A program made the translations under genes and the position numbers. The notes beneath the pieces are model-generated. The model was not told the DNA's origin, made no database searches, and was given only the letters and a program-made list of their open reading frames with translations. From positions 1 to 64,000 of the forward strand of contig NZ_JAHPIV010000017.1 in NCBI RefSeq assembly GCF_019039105.1: a stretch of DNA of 64,000 nt, given 5' to 3'. Positions 51,566-61,393 of the stretch are shown here, in pieces (positions within the stretch are counted from its first letter, which is position 1; each line of letters opens with the position of its first letter). The DNA comes from Desertibacillus haloalkaliphilus. GTDB lineage: Bacteria; Bacillota; Bacilli; Bacillales; KJ1-10-99.

Positions 51566-54061
51566 ATGATTCGAAAAGTAACTAGAGGTGTTATTGAACC
51601 GATGCGTACATCGGTATTAATTGATCGGACACAGGCTTTGTTTACAGCAGTAGGTGACAGTGCAAAAAAAGCCGTGAACACTGTCTTTCTTCAATGGGGA
51701 TTATTGCTATTTATCATAGGATTTTTACTTGGCAGGGCAATGATCCTTTCTGAAATTACTCCATTTGTGCTGCCGTTCATTGCAGTCATCTATGTCCTTC
51801 GTAAGGAGAAAACAGGCCTTGCAGCGATCGCTTTGTTTGCGGGGGCATTGACAAGTGTATATGAAAGTGGTTGGTTTGTTTTAACCGCGATTATTGTCTA
51901 TTTTGTCGTACAGAAAGTAGTAGAAAGGTTTAGTGACAATGCGACGAAGGTATTGCCGTTTACCGTTCTTCTCTCAAGCTTACTTGCTAGGGTTATATTA
52001 ACATTTGTTATGACTGGGCAAGTGAGTAATTATGCTTTGATGATGGCTGGGGTTGAAGCAGGATTAAGTTTTATTCTAACGATGATCTTTTTGCAAAGTG
52101 TTCCATTAGTGACGATGAGTACGGTCAAACAGCCTTTAAAAAGTGAAGAGATTGTTTGTTTAATCATTTTATTAGCCTCAGTGATGACTGGAACAATCGG
52201 TTGGGTTATTTATGACTTAACAGTTGAGCATATGCTTGCTCGTTATTTAGTTCTTTTATTTGCTTTCGTTGGTGGCGCAGCCATTGGTTCAACGGTAGGG
52301 GTGGTCACTGGGCTGATTTTAAGCTTAGCGAGTGTGGCTAGTCTTTATCAAATGAGTTTACTTGCTTTTGCCGGTCTTTTAGGTGGGCTTTTGAAAGAAG
52401 GGAAGAAATTAGGTGTTAGTATTGGTCTCCTTGTTGGAACACTGATGATCGGTCTTTATGGTGAAGGAGGCGGGGAGTTAACGCTAACGGTGATGGAATC
52501 TTTGGTTGCTGTTGCAGTCTTTTTATTAACACCAAGATCACTTATTTCACAGCTTAGCCGCTATATCCCAGGTACGACGGAGTATTCGCAAGAGCAACAA
52601 CAATATTTACGAAAAATACGTGATATTACCGCTGGTCGTGTTGAACAGTTTTCACACTTGTTCCAAACACTATCCAATAGCTTTCAATCATCACAAGCGG
52701 TGTCAGATATCGATGATGCAGAGCGAGAGATTGATTATTTCCTGAGCAATGTTACCGAAAAAACATGTCAAACATGCTTTAAAAAGGAACGGTGCTGGGT
52801 GACGAACTTTAATACAACCTATGATTATATGACGATGATTATGAATGAAACAGAGAAAAATCGTAAAATTAGTGACCGCTCACTAATAGCGGAATGGTCA
52901 AGCTATTGTGTGAAGGATGAAAAGGTTATAAAAGCGATTCAGGATGAGATTAGCCATTTTCAGGCCAATAAAAAGCTAAAACAGCAGGTGCTAGAAAGTA
53001 GAAAGTTAGTAGCAGATCAATTGTTAGGAGTTTCTCGGGTCATGGGTGACTTTGCAAAAGAAATCCAGCGCGAAAAGGAAGTGAATCATGCTCAAGAGGA
53101 ACAAATTTTGGATGCGTTACGTGGGGTCGGTTTAGAAATTGGGCACCTTGATATTTATCGTTTAGAAGAAGGCAATATAGAAATTGAAATGAGTGTCCCG
53201 AATGATGACGGTCATGGGCAAGCAGAAAAAATTATTGCTCCGATGCTATCTGATATCGTCAATGAAACAATTGTCGTAAAAAGCGAAGAGCATGCCTTTT
53301 ATCCAAATGGTTATAGTCATGTCTCCTTCGGGTCGGCGAAACGCTTTGTCGTTGAGACAGGAGTAGCTAATGTTGCAAAAGGCGGCGCTTGGGTGTCCGG
53401 AGACAGTTATTCAACGATTGAGCTTGGTTCTGGAAAGTATGCAATCGCCATTAGTGATGGCATGGGTAATGGTGAACGGGCGCACTTAGAAAGTAATGAA
53501 ACGTTGCAATTGTTGCAAAAGGTCCTTCAGTCAGGGATTGAGGAAACGGTCGCGATTAAGTCGATTAACTCTGTCTTGTCACTACGAACGACGGATGAAA
53601 TCTTTTCAACGCTTGATTTGGCGATGGTTGATTTGCAAGATGCGAGAGCAAAGTTCTTGAAGATTGGATCGATCCCAAGCTTTATTAAACGAGGGCATGA
53701 TGTTACGAAGATAGAGGCGAGTAACCTACCAATGGGAATCATTCAGGAATTTGATGTTGATGTCGTTAGTGAGCAGCTGAAAGCAGGTGATTTGCTCATT
53801 ATGATGAGTGATGGTATTTTTGATGCGCCTAAACATGTGGAAAATAAAGAAATGTGGCTTAAGCGAATTATTTCTGAGATTGAAACAAATGACCCTCAAG
53901 AAGTCGCCGATTTAATTCTTGAGCATGTGATACGCTCTGGCAGTGGTGCGATTGAAGATGATATGACTGTCGTTGTTGCTCAAGTTAAAAGGAATACACC
54001 AAAATGGGCGGCGATTCCACTCTATCATCAGACTCGGTTTTTACGAAAAGAAGCACAGTAA
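51566..54061 (+). CDS. spoIIE: Stage II sporulation protein E, SpoIIE phosphatase
   Basis: A membrane PP2C phosphatase that dephosphorylates SpoIIAA to activate sigma-F in the forespore and takes part in polar septation with FtsZ. It is 831 residues (827 in B. subtilis). About ten membrane segments fill residues 40-330, the central FtsZ-interacting/oligomerising region spans about 335-590, with a cysteine-rich part (CQTCFKKERC), and the C-terminal PP2C domain has AISDGMGNG and LLIMMSDGIFD, its metal-binding aspartates. ATG 51566 has GGTGGTG upstream. Its product acts with the Fin and Gin proteins encoded in this window. Confidence 0.96.
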   Translation: MIRKVTRGVIEPMRTSVLIDRTQALFTAVGDSAKKAVNTVFLQWGLLLFIIGFLLGRAMILSEITPFVLPFIAVIYVLRKEKTGLAAIALFAGALTSVYESGWFVLTAIIVYFVVQKVVERFSDNATKVLPFTVLLSSLLARVILTFVMTGQVSNYALMMAGVEAGLSFILTMIFLQSVPLVTMSTVKQPLKSEEIVCLIILLASVMTGTIGWVIYDLTVEHMLARYLVLLFAFVGGAAIGSTVGVVTGLILSLASVASLYQMSLLAFAGLLGGLLKEGKKLGVSIGLLVGTLMIGLYGEGGGELTLTVMESLVAVAVFLLTPRSLISQLSRYIPGTTEYSQEQQQYLRKIRDITAGRVEQFSHLFQTLSNSFQSSQAVSDIDDAEREIDYFLSNVTEKTCQTCFKKERCWVTNFNTTYDYMTMIMNETEKNRKISDRSLIAEWSSYCVKDEKVIKAIQDEISHFQANKKLKQQVLESRKLVADQLLGVSRVMGDFAKEIQREKEVNHAQEEQILDALRGVGLEIGHLDIYRLEEGNIEIEMSVPNDDGHGQAEKIIAPMLSDIVNETIVVKSEEHAFYPNGYSHVSFGSAKRFVVETGVANVAKGGAWVSGDSYSTIELGSGKYAIAISDGMGNGERAHLESNETLQLLQKVLQSGIEETVAIKSINSVLSLRTTDEIFSTLDLAMVDLQDARAKFLKIGSIPSFIKRGHDVTKIEASNLPMGIIQEFDVDVVSEQLKAGDLLIMMSDGIFDAPKHVENKEMWLKRIISEIETNDPQEVADLILEHVIRSGSGAIEDDMTVVVAQVKRNTPKWAAIPLYHQTRFLRKEAQ

Positions 54062-54083
54062 CCTACAACAACGGTACAGGTAT

Positions 54084-54137
54084 AATCCCCTCCTAACTGG
54101 TCAATGATGGTGATAACTAGACGATTTGGAGGGGATT
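54084..54137 (+). promoter_or_regulatory. Inverted repeat covering the yabS ribosome-binding site
   Basis: AATCCCCTCC (54084-54093) is perfectly complementary to GGAGGGGATT (54128-54137), which is the yabS ribosome-binding site next to its ATG at 54140. The loop is 34 nt. A TATAAT (54081-54086) overlaps the left arm, so whether the arm is transcribed depends on the true start site. Confidence 0.5.
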
Positions 54138-54139
54138 TT

Positions 54140-54880
54140 ATGGGTAAAGGAACGTTAAAGCAGATTTTACTATTAACGGATGGTTGTTCAAACCAAGGTG
54201 AAGATCCTGTTGCCATTGCGACGTTTGCAAAAGAGCAAGGTGTAACTATCAATGTCATTGGTGTTGTTGACGATAGCCCCATTAGTGAACAAGGGATTGA
54301 GGAGATCGAATCGATTGCAATGGCAGGAGGTGGCGTCAGTCAGGTTGTTTATACGAAGCAATTAGCAAAAACAGTTCAAATGGTTACGAGAAAAGCAATG
54401 ACACAAACATTGCACGGTGTTGTTAATAAAGAGTTATCACAAATTCTAGGCGACAAACAAGAGATTGAAGACCTATCACCTGAAAAGCGTGGCGAAGTGA
54501 TGGAAGTTGTCGATGAATTAGGTGAAACGATTGATTTAGAAGTGCTTATTTTAGTGGATACAAGTGCGAGTATGAGAAGTAAGTTGCCGATGGTTCAAGA
54601 GGCGCTTACCGACTTATCGATTAGCTTAACGTCACGGATGGGGCAAAACCGTTTCTCCCTTTACTCATTTCCGGGGAAACGTAAAGAGGTTGATCGTTTG
54701 CTAGATTGGACTCCGAAATTAAATTCTTTAACAGGAGTGTTTCATAAGCTATCATCCGGTGGGGTTACGCCAACCGGTCCAGCACTCCAAGCAGTTATGA
54801 AAAAGTTTGCAAAAAATAACTCGAGAAGGAGTTTGATTTCTCGTGGCGATGAAGAGCTATTCGAAGAGTCCGGTATGTAA
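54140..54880 (+). CDS. yabS: VWA-domain protein YabS
   Basis: A 246-residue protein with a von Willebrand A-type fold. Two parts resemble VWA halves: LLLTDGCSNQGEDP near the N-terminus and, at about 140, LEVLILVDTSASMRS, whose DTSAS is a MIDAS motif. GGVTPTGPALQAV follows. Function is unknown; it is paired with the kinase YabT in Bacillus and the two genes overlap by 38 bp. GGAGGGG lies 5 nt before the ATG at 54140; earlier in-frame codons to 54104 are rejected. Confidence 0.9.
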   Translation: MGKGTLKQILLLTDGCSNQGEDPVAIATFAKEQGVTINVIGVVDDSPISEQGIEEIESIAMAGGGVSQVVYTKQLAKTVQMVTRKAMTQTLHGVVNKELSQILGDKQEIEDLSPEKRGEVMEVVDELGETIDLEVLILVDTSASMRSKLPMVQEALTDLSISLTSRMGQNRFSLYSFPGKRKEVDRLLDWTPKLNSLTGVFHKLSSGGVTPTGPALQAVMKKFAKNNSRRSLISRGDEELFEESGM

Positions 54881-55811
54881 CTTTGCACCTGGAACTAAAA
54901 TTGTAGGGAAATGGCACAACAAGCCTTATAAAATCATTAAGCAGTTAGGGTCTGGTGCGACTGGATCAGTGTATCTTGCTGATTCGCAAGATGGTAGAAT
55001 CGCGTTGAAAATAGGAATAAATAATATGGCAATTACGTCCGAAGTAAACGTATTGAAGCATTTTTCAAAGGTCCAAGGACAAGTTCTTGGACCTTCTTTG
55101 TTAGATGTTGACGATCTTGTCAGTGGCGGAAATCAGTATCCTTTTTATGTAATGGAGTATTTAAAGGGACAGGAGCTACTACAGTTTATACAAAAGCGCG
55201 GTGACGAGTGGATTGGGATTTTAGTTGTACAATTATTAGGAGATCTTGATCGTCTTCATCGTGCGGGGTGGGTGTTTGGTGATTTGAAGCCAGATAACTT
55301 AATTGTAGTTGGACCACCTGCAAGGATTCGCTGGTTTGATGTTGGGGGGACAACGTTGTTAGGACGCTCCATTAAAGAATATACGGAGTTTTATGACCGA
55401 GGGTATTGGGGGCAGGGGACGCGTAAGGCTGAACCTAGTTATGATTTGTTTGCTGTTGCGATGATTATGATCAACTGTTGTTACCCTTCAAGGTTTGAAA
55501 AGAAGAGTGAAAAAGGAATTGAACAATTAAAGGAGGCTATTACAGCTAAATCATCATTACGCCCATATGAAGGTGTTCTTATGAAAGCGTTGCAAGGGCG
55601 ATATGAGCATGCCCAGGAAATGAGAAAGGAGCTTGTTGATGCAATAAGTTCGCACACAACATATAAACCAAAACCGAAGCGGTCACAGCAAAGACAAGCA
55701 AAGAGAAAAAGAGAACGCAAGCAAAAATCTTCGGTGTTTGTTGAAATCTTTCTGGTCGTCTCTTTTATTCTTTTGGCATATATTCTATACTTATTTGGGC
55801 AATTAATGTAA
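54843..55811 (+). CDS. yabT: Membrane-anchored Ser/Thr kinase YabT
   Basis: A Hanks-type kinase that is activated by DNA and active during sporulation in B. subtilis, where it phosphorylates RecA among others. The kinase domain (about 22-270) has the glycine loop LGSGATGSVYLA, the lysine in RIALKIG, FGDLKPDNLIV as catalytic loop and WFDVGGTT in place of DFG. A basic stretch (KRSQQRQAKRKRERKQK, about 280-296) may bind DNA, and one membrane helix ends the protein. It is 322 residues. GTG 54843 was chosen since AAGGAG lies 11 nt upstream; the ATG two codons later is possible. Confidence 0.92.
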   Translation: MAMKSYSKSPVCNFAPGTKIVGKWHNKPYKIIKQLGSGATGSVYLADSQDGRIALKIGINNMAITSEVNVLKHFSKVQGQVLGPSLLDVDDLVSGGNQYPFYVMEYLKGQELLQFIQKRGDEWIGILVVQLLGDLDRLHRAGWVFGDLKPDNLIVVGPPARIRWFDVGGTTLLGRSIKEYTEFYDRGYWGQGTRKAEPSYDLFAVAMIMINCCYPSRFEKKSEKGIEQLKEAITAKSSLRPYEGVLMKALQGRYEHAQEMRKELVDAISSHTTYKPKPKRSQQRQAKRKRERKQKSSVFVEIFLVVSFILLAYILYLFGQLM

Positions 55812-55873
55812 AAGGTTGTTGAACACATCCTAAAACTAGAAAAATGAGTTCCCAGCGGCGTGGAGGAGTACCG

Positions 55874-56629
55874 ATGAGAAGATCAGATAAAATGATGGAT
55901 ATCTGCTTATTAGCAGGAGAGATTATGCTAACCTATGGCGCTGAAACGTATCGTGTTGAAGAAACGCTTGAGAGAATGGCAAGAGCAGCACATTTTAAGA
56001 ATGTCCATAGTTTTGTGACAACAACAGGAATCTTCCTTTCCTTTGAAGAAGAAGGAATAGGTGATACGATGCAGATGATTCGTGTTGATGACCGGATGCA
56101 GGATCTAAATAAAGTCTCACTCGTTAATCAAGTTTCTAGACAGTTCGTCAGCGGTGAAATTGATGAGGATGAAGCTTATGATCGACTTGTTATGATTGAA
56201 AAAGCACCAATGAATTACCCAGTTTGGGTGATTCATTTTGCCTCTGGACTCGCTGGTGGTGGCTTTTCCTATTTATTTGGTGGGGGTGTAAGGGATGTAT
56301 TCCCTGCTTTTATCGCTGGGATTATCGCCAGTATAAGCGTAGTGAAATTTCAGGAGTATTTAAAGGTTAAGTTTTTTGCCGAGTTTATGGCTGCCTTTTT
56401 AGGTGGAGCGACGGCAATCGGGCTTGTTTTTTTTGGAATCGGTCAAAATCTTGATCAAGTGATTATTGGTACACTGATGCCACTAGTACCTGGGATTCCA
56501 CTTATGAATGCTGTTCGAGATTTAATGTCAGGAGATCTTGTTGCTGGGGTTAGCCGGGGTGCTGAAGCAACCATCACCTCATTGTCGATCGCTACTGGTG
56601 TTGCGCTTGCGATCGGTTTGTTTTTATGA
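55874..56629 (+). CDS. ThrE-type exporter, large subunit (YjjP/DUF1212)
   Basis: The cytoplasmic-plus-membrane half of a split threonine/serine exporter. The N-terminal soluble domain (about 1-110) has the family motifs LTYGAETYRVEETLERM and VTTTGIFLSF; the C-terminal half carries about five membrane segments with GLAGGGFSYLFGGG and PLVPGIPLMNAVRDLMSGD. It is 251 residues. Substrate is inferred from the ThrE/YjjPB family only. ATG 55874 has GGAGGAG upstream. It is the first of two genes set between yabT and tilS, which adjoin in B. subtilis. Confidence 0.85.
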   Translation: MRRSDKMMDICLLAGEIMLTYGAETYRVEETLERMARAAHFKNVHSFVTTTGIFLSFEEEGIGDTMQMIRVDDRMQDLNKVSLVNQVSRQFVSGEIDEDEAYDRLVMIEKAPMNYPVWVIHFASGLAGGGFSYLFGGGVRDVFPAFIAGIIASISVVKFQEYLKVKFFAEFMAAFLGGATAIGLVFFGIGQNLDQVIIGTLMPLVPGIPLMNAVRDLMSGDLVAGVSRGAEATITSLSIATGVALAIGLFL

Positions 56630-56667
56630 AGAAGGCTAACAGGTAGATTGATGAAGCTTGGGAAGAC

Positions 56668-57126
56668 GTGGTGAAGAGACGGATGTTATTAGAATTACTT
56701 TTTTGCTTTATTGCAACTGTATCGTTTGGGGTTATTTTTAATGTCCCAAACAAAGCGGCTGTGTTAGGCGGCGGCATAGGTGTGATTACTTGGGTCATTT
56801 ATCGGGTTTTACCTGAATATGATGTTACTATTATCTTTGCAACTGCTGTTGCTGCTTTTGTTAGTGCATCGATTGCTCATTTTTTAGCAAGACGTTACCG
56901 GCTACCAGGGACGATTTTTAGTATTCCAGGTATTATTCCACTGTTGCCTGGAAGTAAAGCCTATTTTACGATGCTTGCTTTTGTAGATGGCAATTACTTA
57001 CTAGGTCTAGAGCATGGAATTGAAACAATGCTTCAAGCAGGGGCCATTGCAGCTGGATTGATTTTTGCACTTTCAATCTTTTCATTTGGAAAGGGGATCG
57101 GACAACGCTATGAAACAAGCCGTTAA
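56668..57126 (+). CDS. ThrE-type exporter, small subunit (YjjB/DUF3815)
   Basis: The membrane partner of the preceding gene: 152 residues, about five hydrophobic segments, with the family motif FSIPGIIPLLPGSKAYFTMLAF. In single-chain ThrE proteins this forms the C-terminal part. GTG 56668 is the outer limit; GTG 56671 or ATG 56683 may be the real start, since no strong ribosome-binding site is visible. tilS starts 17 bp before its stop, so tilS may depend on its translation. Confidence 0.82.
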   Translation: MVKRRMLLELLFCFIATVSFGVIFNVPNKAAVLGGGIGVITWVIYRVLPEYDVTIIFATAVAAFVSASIAHFLARRYRLPGTIFSIPGIIPLLPGSKAYFTMLAFVDGNYLLGLEHGIETMLQAGAIAAGLIFALSIFSFGKGIGQRYETSR

Positions 57127-58504
57127 GCATTTTATTGAGCGCCATGCCTTGTTGCGCTCTAAGGCGACTGTTGTCGTAGGTGTGTCAGGTGGACCTGATT
57201 CGATGGCGTTGCTTCACTATCTTTCTAAAGAACAAGAGCAATTACATTTAACAATCGTTGCCGCCCACGTAGACCACATGTTTCGCAAACAGCAATCATA
57301 TGAAGATTATAAGTATGTCGAGAATTATTGTCTCAAACAAGGGATTTCATTTCGGGGGGCGCGTATTGATGTTAAGGCGTATCAAGAACAGACCAAGGTG
57401 AGTGCGCAAATGGCTGCGCGTGAATGCCGCTACGCTTTTTTTGATGAAGTGATGAAAGAGTTTCAGGCTGATTATCTCGCCCTTGCTCACCATGGAGATG
57501 ACCAAATTGAAACGATGGTCATGAAACAAGTACGCGGCAGCTTCGGCATAGGGCTAGCAGGAATTCCTGTTCGTCGTCCGTTTAGTTGTGGTGAAATTAT
57601 TCGACCCTTTTTAGGAATAACGAAAGCACAAATTGAGCACTATTGTAAAGAAGTCTCGCTAAAACCGCGACAGGACCCGACCAACGATACCGCTACTTAT
57701 GTCAGAAATCGATTCCGTCAGCAACTGCTGCCATTCTTGAAAGCAGAGAATCCAAATGTCCATGAACAGTTTCAAAAGCAAAGTGAGTGGACCACAGATG
57801 AGCAAAGGCTTTTACAACAAATGGCTGAAAATGTAGCATGTGAAGCGATTGTTGAAAAGAGTCATGATATTGTCATTTTTTCAATCAAACAGTTGGAGCA
57901 GGTGGCAATCCCTTTACAAAGAAGGGTGATTCATCTAATATTAAGTTATCTCTACGGGAAAAATTCACCATCAATTTCAATGATACATATTGAAGAGATT
58001 TTAATGCTGCTCATGCAGTCTCATCCCTCGGGAACATTGAATTTACCTTTAGGCTTACACATTAGAAAGTCTTACGATACATGTACAGCATCATTTTTAA
58101 AGGATGAAATGAATGTACCTTTCAGTTTCCGATTAACTTTACCTGGGATGATTGAGACAAGACTTGGGAAGATTAGTGGTGAAGTCACGAGTATCCCCCC
58201 GACTGCAGGTGGGAATTCTCTATTTTTCTGTGATAAAGAATTAGTTCACTATCCGTTAACGGTTCGTAGCAGAAGACCTGGTGATCGCATTTCCATAAAA
58301 GGGATGAATGGATCAAAGAAAATTAAGGATCTTTTCATTGACCATAAAATTAATCGTAAAGACAGGGAGATATGGCCACTTGTCGTTGATAGTAAGGATC
58401 AGATTTTATGGGTTCCCATGCTAAGTAAGTCATCATTGGCAGTACCTTCAGATCATACAAAAACTTACTTATCTCTCAGGTTCGAACCTGCTTCGGGATA
58501 TTAA
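57110..58504 (+). CDS. tilS: tRNA(Ile)-lysidine synthetase
   Basis: TilS converts C34 of tRNA-Ile(CAU) to lysidine so that it reads AUA and is charged with Ile; it is essential in B. subtilis. It is a 464-residue PP-loop ATPase with SGGPDSMALLHYL (26-38), the conserved HHGDDQIETMVMKQVRG, and C-terminal TilS domains including LTVRSRRPGDRISIKGMNGSKKIKD. ATG 57110 gives the family start; AAAGGGG lies about 15 nt upstream. The reading frame reaches further back into the exporter gene but is not supported there. Confidence 0.95.
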   Translation: MKQAVKHFIERHALLRSKATVVVGVSGGPDSMALLHYLSKEQEQLHLTIVAAHVDHMFRKQQSYEDYKYVENYCLKQGISFRGARIDVKAYQEQTKVSAQMAARECRYAFFDEVMKEFQADYLALAHHGDDQIETMVMKQVRGSFGIGLAGIPVRRPFSCGEIIRPFLGITKAQIEHYCKEVSLKPRQDPTNDTATYVRNRFRQQLLPFLKAENPNVHEQFQKQSEWTTDEQRLLQQMAENVACEAIVEKSHDIVIFSIKQLEQVAIPLQRRVIHLILSYLYGKNSPSISMIHIEEILMLLMQSHPSGTLNLPLGLHIRKSYDTCTASFLKDEMNVPFSFRLTLPGMIETRLGKISGEVTSIPPTAGGNSLFFCDKELVHYPLTVRSRRPGDRISIKGMNGSKKIKDLFIDHKINRKDREIWPLVVDSKDQILWVPMLSKSSLAVPSDHTKTYLSLRFEPASGY

Positions 58505-58595
58505 CAAATTAAGTACAATAAAGGAGCGATTCTTTCAATAGAAAGGTCATTAATCGTCACCTTTGAGCACTAACTAGGAGGTTTATGTAACTAAA

Positions 58596-59135
58596 ATGAA
58601 GGAAGATATCAAAGAAGTCTTACTATCCGAGGAAGAAATTCAAGCTAAAGTACATGAATTAGGACAACAGATTACAGAAGAATACCGGGATCGGTTTCCA
58701 CTTGTCATCGGCGTATTAAAAGGGGCCATGCCTTTTATGGCAGATCTAACGAAGCGAATTGATACGTATTTAGAGATGGACTTTATGGACGTTTCAAGTT
58801 ATGGAAATGAAACAGTCTCATCAGGTGAAGTGAAAATCATTAAAGACCTTGATACATCAGTTGAAGGTAGAGATCTCCTTATTATAGAAGATATTATTGA
58901 TAGTGGTTTAACATTGAGCTACTTAATCGAGCTATTTCATTATCGCAAAGCGAAGTCAGTGAAGGTCGTTACCCTATTAGATAAGCCGGATGGCAGAAAG
59001 GTTGACCTCGTACCGGATATTGCAGGTTTTACAGTACCTGATGCTTTCGTTGTTGGTTACGGACTAGACTATGCGGAAAGGTACCGAAATCTCCCTTATA
59101 TCGGGGTTCTTAAGCCCAAAATTTACGAGAGGTAA
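58596..59135 (+). CDS. hprT: Hypoxanthine-guanine phosphoribosyltransferase
   Basis: A salvage enzyme that makes IMP or GMP from base and PRPP. It is 179 residues; the PRPP motif is [17 protein letters not shown] and the flexible loop region is [22 protein letters not shown] with longer spacing precedes the ATG. A small hairpin AAAGGT/ACCTTT (about 58540-58563) lies in the leader after tilS. tilS, hprT and ftsH are clustered as in B. subtilis. Confidence 0.96.
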   Translation: MKEDIKEVLLSEEEIQAKVHELGQQITEEYRDRFPLVIGVLKGAMPFMADLTKRIDTYLEMDFMDVSSYGNETVSSGEVKIIKDLDTSVEGRDLLIIEDIIDSGLTLSYLIELFHYRKAKSVKVVTLLDKPDGRKVDLVPDIAGFTVPDAFVVGYGLDYAERYRNLPYIGVLKPKIYER

Positions 59136-59205
59136 TTATTGTGAATAAAGGTGCATTTATGATACTATTATTTCAGCTTTTATTGTGCGTGGGAGGAGGT
59201 AAGGA

Positions 59206-61218
59206 ATGAATCGGATTTTTCGAAATACGGTTTTTTATTTGTTAATATTTTTAGTTATCGTAGGGATTGTAAGCTTCTTTAGCGGTGAACCTGCAGAGAC
59301 TGAACAATTCACCTATGATCAATTTCAACAACATTTAGAAGACGGACAAATCACAGCAATCTCGATTAAGCCTGAACGTGGTGTCTATTTAGTTACTGGA
59401 CAACTCGCTACTTATACGGAGGATGAGTTTTTCCAAACGAATGTTCCGGATACGCCGGAAGCATTGGAATTAATCTTAATGGCCTCAAATCCTCAAGATG
59501 GTGGTACTGAACTTGAGGTTCTAATGGCGGATGAAACAAGTGGTTGGGTAACGTTCTTTACTTCAATCATTCCGTTTATCATTATTTTCATTTTGTTCTT
59601 CTTCTTATTAAGCCAAGCTCAAGGTGGCGGTAGCCGTGTCATGAATTTTGGTAAGAGCAAGGCGAAGATGGTGAATGAAGATAAGAAAAAGGCGAAGTTT
59701 AAGGATGTAGCTGGTGCTGATGAGGAGAAACAAGAGCTTGTTGAAGTTGTTGACTTCTTAAAAGATCCTCGTAAGTTCTCAACCATTGGGGCGCGTATCC
59801 CTAAAGGGGTTCTATTAGTCGGCCCTCCAGGTACAGGGAAGACATTACTTGCGCGTGCGGTAGCCGGTGAAGCAGGTGTTCCTTTCTTCTCCATTAGTGG
59901 TTCTGATTTCGTCGAGATGTTCGTCGGTGTTGGGGCATCACGTGTACGTGATTTATTTGAAAATGCAAAGAAAAATGCACCGTGTATTATTTTCATTGAT
60001 GAGATTGATGCTGTTGGACGTCAGCGTGGCGCAGGCCTTGGTGGTGGACACGACGAACGTGAGCAAACATTGAACCAACTTCTTGTTGAAATGGATGGTT
60101 TCAGTGCTAATGAAGGAATAATTATCATTGCAGCGACAAACCGTGCAGATATACTTGATCCGGCATTATTACGTCCTGGACGATTTGACCGCCAAATCAT
60201 GGTTGGCCGTCCAGATGTGAAGGGGCGTGAGGAAGTCCTTAAAGTGCATGCTCGTAACAAACCATTAGCAGAGGACGTTAATTTAAAAACGATCGCAACT
60301 CGCACACCAGGATTTTCGGGTGCTGATCTTGAGAACCTGTTAAATGAAGCAGCCTTGATTGCTGCACGACAGGATCATAAAAATATTAGTATGATTCATG
60401 TAGAAGAGGCGATTGACCGAGTCATTGCTGGACCAGCGAAGAAGAGCCGAGTCATCTCTGAAAAAGAGAAGAATATCGTGGCCTTCCATGAAGCTGGACA
60501 TACAGTTGTCGGGGTGAAGTTAGAAAATGCCGACATGGTTCATAAGGTTACGATTGTCCCACGGGGGCAAGCTGGTGGATATGCAGTTATGCTTCCAAAA
60601 GAAGATCGCTACTTTATGACAAAACCAGAATTACTTGATAAGATTATCGGCTTACTTGGTGGGCGCGTGGCTGAAGAAGTTACGTTTGGCGAGGTAAGTA
60701 CCGGTGCTCATAATGATTTCCAACGAGCGACAAATATTGCGCGCAAGATGGTTACGGAGTATGGTATGAGTGAAAAGCTAGGACCAATGCAATTTGTGCA
60801 AGGTTCTGGGGGCGGACCATTCCTAGGGCGTGACATTCAAAATGATCAAAGTTACAGTGATTCAATTGCTTATGAGATTGATTTAGAAAGTCAACGTATT
60901 ATCAAGGAATGTTATGACCGCTGTAAACAAATTTTACTCGACAATAAAGAAAGCCTTGATCTTGTTGCTAAGACATTGCTTGAATTAGAGACCCTTGATG
61001 CGGAACAAATTAACTCTTTAATTAATGAGGGTAAACTACCTGAAGGTCATCACTCTAATAACAAGCCAAGTGCTGTGAGCACAGATGCAGATAGTGATGT
61101 TAAGGTGACGATTAATTCGAAGAAAGATGATGAAGGCGGCACTGAATCAGAATCTTCAAGTGACGAGTCCAAACAGGAAAACGACCAACCTTCTGATGAA
61201 GGTAAGAACGAGAAGTAA
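59206..61218 (+). CDS. ftsH: ATP-dependent membrane zinc protease FtsH
   Basis: A hexameric AAA+ metalloprotease that degrades membrane and regulatory proteins, needed for sporulation and stress resistance in B. subtilis. Membrane helices are at about 8-25 and 112-134 with an extracytoplasmic domain between. Walker A is GPPGTGKT (206-213), the second region of homology is [20 protein letters not shown], and the zinc site HEAGH is at 428-432. It is 670 residues, with an extended acidic, Ser/Asp/Glu-rich tail (about 620-670) compared with 637 in B. subtilis. GGAGGAGG precedes the ATG. Confidence 0.97.
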   Translation: MNRIFRNTVFYLLIFLVIVGIVSFFSGEPAETEQFTYDQFQQHLEDGQITAISIKPERGVYLVTGQLATYTEDEFFQTNVPDTPEALELILMASNPQDGGTELEVLMADETSGWVTFFTSIIPFIIIFILFFFLLSQAQGGGSRVMNFGKSKAKMVNEDKKKAKFKDVAGADEEKQELVEVVDFLKDPRKFSTIGARIPKGVLLVGPPGTGKTLLARAVAGEAGVPFFSISGSDFVEMFVGVGASRVRDLFENAKKNAPCIIFIDEIDAVGRQRGAGLGGGHDEREQTLNQLLVEMDGFSANEGIIIIAATNRADILDPALLRPGRFDRQIMVGRPDVKGREEVLKVHARNKPLAEDVNLKTIATRTPGFSGADLENLLNEAALIAARQDHKNISMIHVEEAIDRVIAGPAKKSRVISEKEKNIVAFHEAGHTVVGVKLENADMVHKVTIVPRGQAGGYAVMLPKEDRYFMTKPELLDKIIGLLGGRVAEEVTFGEVSTGAHNDFQRATNIARKMVTEYGMSEKLGPMQFVQGSGGGPFLGRDIQNDQSYSDSIAYEIDLESQRIIKECYDRCKQILLDNKESLDLVAKTLLELETLDAEQINSLINEGKLPEGHHSNNKPSAVSTDADSDVKVTINSKKDDEGGTESESSSDESKQENDQPSDEGKNEK

Positions 61219-61262
61219 GGTCGCTTTGCTCATGTGAGTTTAAAATGAGTTCTTTGGTTTGT

Positions 61263-61295
61263 AATAGGGTGTCTTTTAAAAGACATCCTATTTTT
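61263..61295 (+). terminator. Terminator after ftsH
   Basis: AATAGGGTGTCTTTT pairs with AAAAGACATCCTATT (one G-U) and runs into TTTT. Confidence 0.85.
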
Positions 61296-61393
61296 ACTAT
61301 CTATAGAAGGTGATACATCAGAAGTGGAGAATAATTGTAGTGAACTCTCGTGCTGTGACGAAGTTAATAAATATTGATTTGTGGTGATAACTA

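Noticed and set aside
54843-55811. Non-canonical FGD and DVG motifs in YabT as a sign of a dead kinase
   Set aside because: As I recall, B. subtilis YabT has the same changes and is active; the catalytic D and K are kept.
57110-57126. Overlap of the exporter gene and tilS as an assembly frameshift
   Set aside because: Both products have normal family ends, so the 17-bp overlap is natural.
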